A DNA stretch of 6,213 nt. It comes from Phycisphaera mikurensis NBRC 102666. Lineage in GTDB: Bacteria; Planctomycetota; Phycisphaerae; Phycisphaerales; SM1A02. Below the pieces are notes generated by a model. That model made no database searches. It saw nothing but the letters and a program-made list of their open reading frames with translations, and was not told the DNA's origin. The stretch covers positions 1 to 6,213 of the forward strand of contig CAMBSR010000138.1 of assembly GCA_945870475.1 (NCBI GenBank), given 5' to 3'. Of the stretch, positions 5,065-6,213 are shown piece after piece. Every line of letters starts with the position of its first letter. Position 1 is the first letter of the stretch. The translations under genes were made by a program, and so were the position numbers.

Positions 5065-6213
5065 TCAGCTGGCGCAGGGCCCCCAGGCACCCAGAAGGAT
5101 TCCCAGGTCCGCGCCGTTGACCATTCCGTCGCCGGAAAGGTCCACCGGGATGCCCGGGGTCACCGGGCCCCATGAACCGAGGAGCGCACCGAGGTCGGCG
5201 CCGTTCACGATCCCGTTGCCGTCGAAATCGCTTGGGCAGGCGGTGAAGGGGATTTCGCAGGTGTCGGGGACACCGTTGTGGTTGCTGTCGACGGTGAGCC
5301 CATCGGCAATCTCACAGGTGTCCATGACGCCGTTCAGATTGCAGTCCGTGGAACGCGCTCCCAAGTAGCTGAGTTGCACCTCCACCCACGTTCCCTCGGG
5401 GCACAGGTTGGAATCGACCGCCGTCGATGGATCCAGTCGGACGCGGAGCGAACCATCGGGCTCGAACGATTGGTTGAACGTCGTTGCGCTCATCGTGAAT
5501 TCCTGCCACGGCGTTCCAGCGCCGCAGTCGACTGTTCCACCAAGCGCGTTGCGGTCGAAGGTGCTGCCGATGCGGACGCGGACGTACTCAAGTCCGCCGC
5601 TAAAGTCGCCACGAGCGCGGATGCGAATGGTCACTGCATCGGGTTCAAGTGCTTCGACGGCACTGCTCACTGTGAAGACCCGCGGAGTGAGTGCGCCGAT
5701 GGGACCGACTTGCCCGGAGGAAGCAAGCACTTGGAGTTGCTTTTCGCAGGAGTCGCCAAGACCGTTGTTGTTGCAGTCTTCGATGTTTCCCGCGAGACTG
5801 TCCGTGCAGTCGTGGATGCCGTTGGCGTTGCAGTCGTGACCAGCGAGTTCCGTGTAGTCGTTTACATCGTTGGAATCACAGTCAGGGCGGGTGAGAGCGA
5901 TGGAGTTGAATCCCCAACCCCCCGCAACCACTGAGCATGTCCCCAGATCGATTGGTGTGGTGGTCTCACCATAGCCGCTATTGCGTCCCCAACATTGCAC
6001 GGTCCCATCGCTTCGGAGTGCGATGGTGTGGTATCCGCCCCCCGCAACGCCTGAGCACTTCCCAAGACCGGCGGGCGTGTTGCACTGGTCGTAGTCATTA
6101 CTTCCCCAGCATCGCACTGTTCCGTCGCTTCGGAGTGCGATGGTGTGGTATCCGCCCCCTGCGACGCTTGAGCACGTCCCGAGGTCTGCGGGTGTGTTGC
6201 ACTGACCGGAAGC
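5065..6213 (-). CDS. Large extracellular RCC1-repeat / NGxxDxCE-repeat / dockerin protein, C-terminal 382 aa
   Basis: The frame is open from base 6213 to a TGA at 5067-5065, so the 5' end, including any signal peptide, is outside the window. Order seen: RCC1-type beta-propeller units of 39-40 residues (6213 to about 5890), with GGGYHTIALRSDGTVQCWG as the clearest unit and paired Cys residues in each. Next come Cys-rich calcium-loop repeats at 5883-5737 (DCNANGIHDC, DCNNNGLGDSCE). A beta-sandwich-like region covers 5733-5356, containing LEYVRVRIG, DCGAGTP and WVEVQLSYLG. Two further loops lie at 5346-5254 (DCNLNGVMDTCE, DSNHNGVPDTCE). Two dockerin loops lie at 5229-5167 and 5142-5080, and the protein ends GPCAS. 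These modules are typical of secreted planctomycete surface proteins. Inferred role: extracellular binding or structural protein, with the propeller as a binding face and the dockerins as an anchor. The RCC1 and beta-sandwich DNA is 52-60% GC in 60-base samples, against about 73% in the hydrolase gene. An internal GTG at 6117 is not the true start, because the RCC1 repeat continues upstream of it. Confidence 0.93.
   Translation of the reverse strand, partial: ASGQCNTPADLGTCSSVAGGGYHTIALRSDGTVRCWGSNDYDQCNTPAGLGKCSGVAGGGYHTIALRSDGTVQCWGRNSGYGETTTPIDLGTCSVVAGGWGFNSIALTRPDCDSNDVNDYTELAGHDCNANGIHDCTDSLAGNIEDCNNNGLGDSCEKQLQVLASSGQVGPIGALTPRVFTVSSAVEALEPDAVTIRIRARGDFSGGLEYVRVRIGSTFDRNALGGTVDCGAGTPWQEFTMSATTFNQSFEPDGSLRVRLDPSTAVDSNLCPEGTWVEVQLSYLGARSTDCNLNGVMDTCEIADGLTVDSNHNGVPDTCEIPFTACPSDFDGNGIVNGADLGALLGSWGPVTPGIPVDLSGDGMVNGADLGILLGAWGPCAS
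5189..5209 (-). repeat. 21-base exact repeat shared by two dockerin genes (copy 2)
   Basis: This is the partner of 4539-4559. It encodes VNGADLG in the first dockerin loop of the RCC1 protein. It is in the same orientation, 650 bases from the other copy, so recombination between the copies would delete the intervening DNA and fuse the two genes in frame within the dockerin loop. Confidence 0.7.
5890..6213 (-). repeat. Tandem RCC1-coding DNA repeats, period 117-120 bases
   Basis: Three units are visible, the outermost cut by the window edge. Bases 6125-6159 are identical to 6008-6042 (35 bases, offset 117). Over the roughly 85 bases from 6121 to 6204 the two copies differ at about 12 positions by my count. 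The third unit (around 5890-6003) is offset by 120 bases at the CCCGCAAC landmark (5921 versus 6041) and has diverged much more. The period equals 39-40 codons, one propeller unit, so these are coding repeats from duplication within the gene. More copies probably lie beyond the right edge. Confidence 0.85.

Noticed and set aside
6115..6117. GTG at 6117 as the start of the RCC1 protein
   Set aside because: The same frame is open to base 6213 and encodes another matching RCC1 unit upstream, so this codon is an internal valine.
5890..6213. Evenly spaced repeats as a possible CRISPR array
   Set aside because: The 117-120-base period is a whole number of codons, the whole unit is repeated without unique spacers, and it translates to RCC1 propeller units.

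Overview
The window is about 70% GC over most of its length, and every gene I can support lies on the minus strand, so the biological reading order runs from base 6213 down to base 1. Two neighbouring genes end in paired dockerin-like repeats of the form D-x-N-x-D-G-x-V-N-G-x-D-L-G-x-L-L-G-x-W-G. One of them also has D-C-N-x-N-G-x-x-D-x-C-E repeats. A third gene encodes a secreted hydrolase with an H-W-W-G-N-E-C-V-D-W block and a Y-G-N block. From memory of these families, the combination points to a planctomycete, most likely of the Phycisphaerae. This assignment is inference; no rRNA or tRNA gene is present to confirm it.

Layout in transcription order. (1) 6213-5065: the 3' part of a large extracellular protein. 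It has RCC1-type beta-propeller repeats, calcium-binding-type NGxxDxCE repeats, a beta-sandwich-like region, more NGxxDxCE repeats and a C-terminal dockerin pair. Its 5' end is outside the window, and its composition is visibly less GC-rich than its neighbours. (2) 4990-4421: a 189-residue frame that holds only the C-terminal, serine-bearing end of a subtilisin-like (S8) protease fused to a dockerin pair. The Asp and His parts of the triad are absent, so this is probably a gene remnant. (3) 4367-4101: a small conserved-looking protein of unknown function. (4) 4046-1452: a complete 864-residue secreted alpha/beta-hydrolase of the prolyl-oligopeptidase-like type with a full Ser-Asp-His triad. 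(5) 1374-1: the N-terminal 458 residues of a DUF4011-type superfamily 1 helicase, running off the left edge.

Genes 1, 2 and 4 look like envelope or extracellular proteins. The dockerin pairs suggest non-covalent attachment to a cohesin-like or surface partner that is not encoded here. The helicase is a cytoplasmic nucleic-acid enzyme with no obvious link to the secreted proteins. Relatives with a C-terminal nuclease domain occur in bacterial defence loci, but the part that would show this lies outside the window. Gaps between genes are short (53-77 bases) and contain no convincing rho-independent terminator. Partial co-transcription is possible but unproven. I see no tRNA, rRNA, CRISPR array, insertion sequence or origin.

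No clear new system is visible. The points most worth a second look are the truncated subtilase-dockerin gene, the composition shift and recent repeat expansion in the RCC1 gene, the shared dockerin DNA in adjacent genes, the ribosome-binding-site hairpin in front of the hydrolase, and the unseen 3' half of the helicase.
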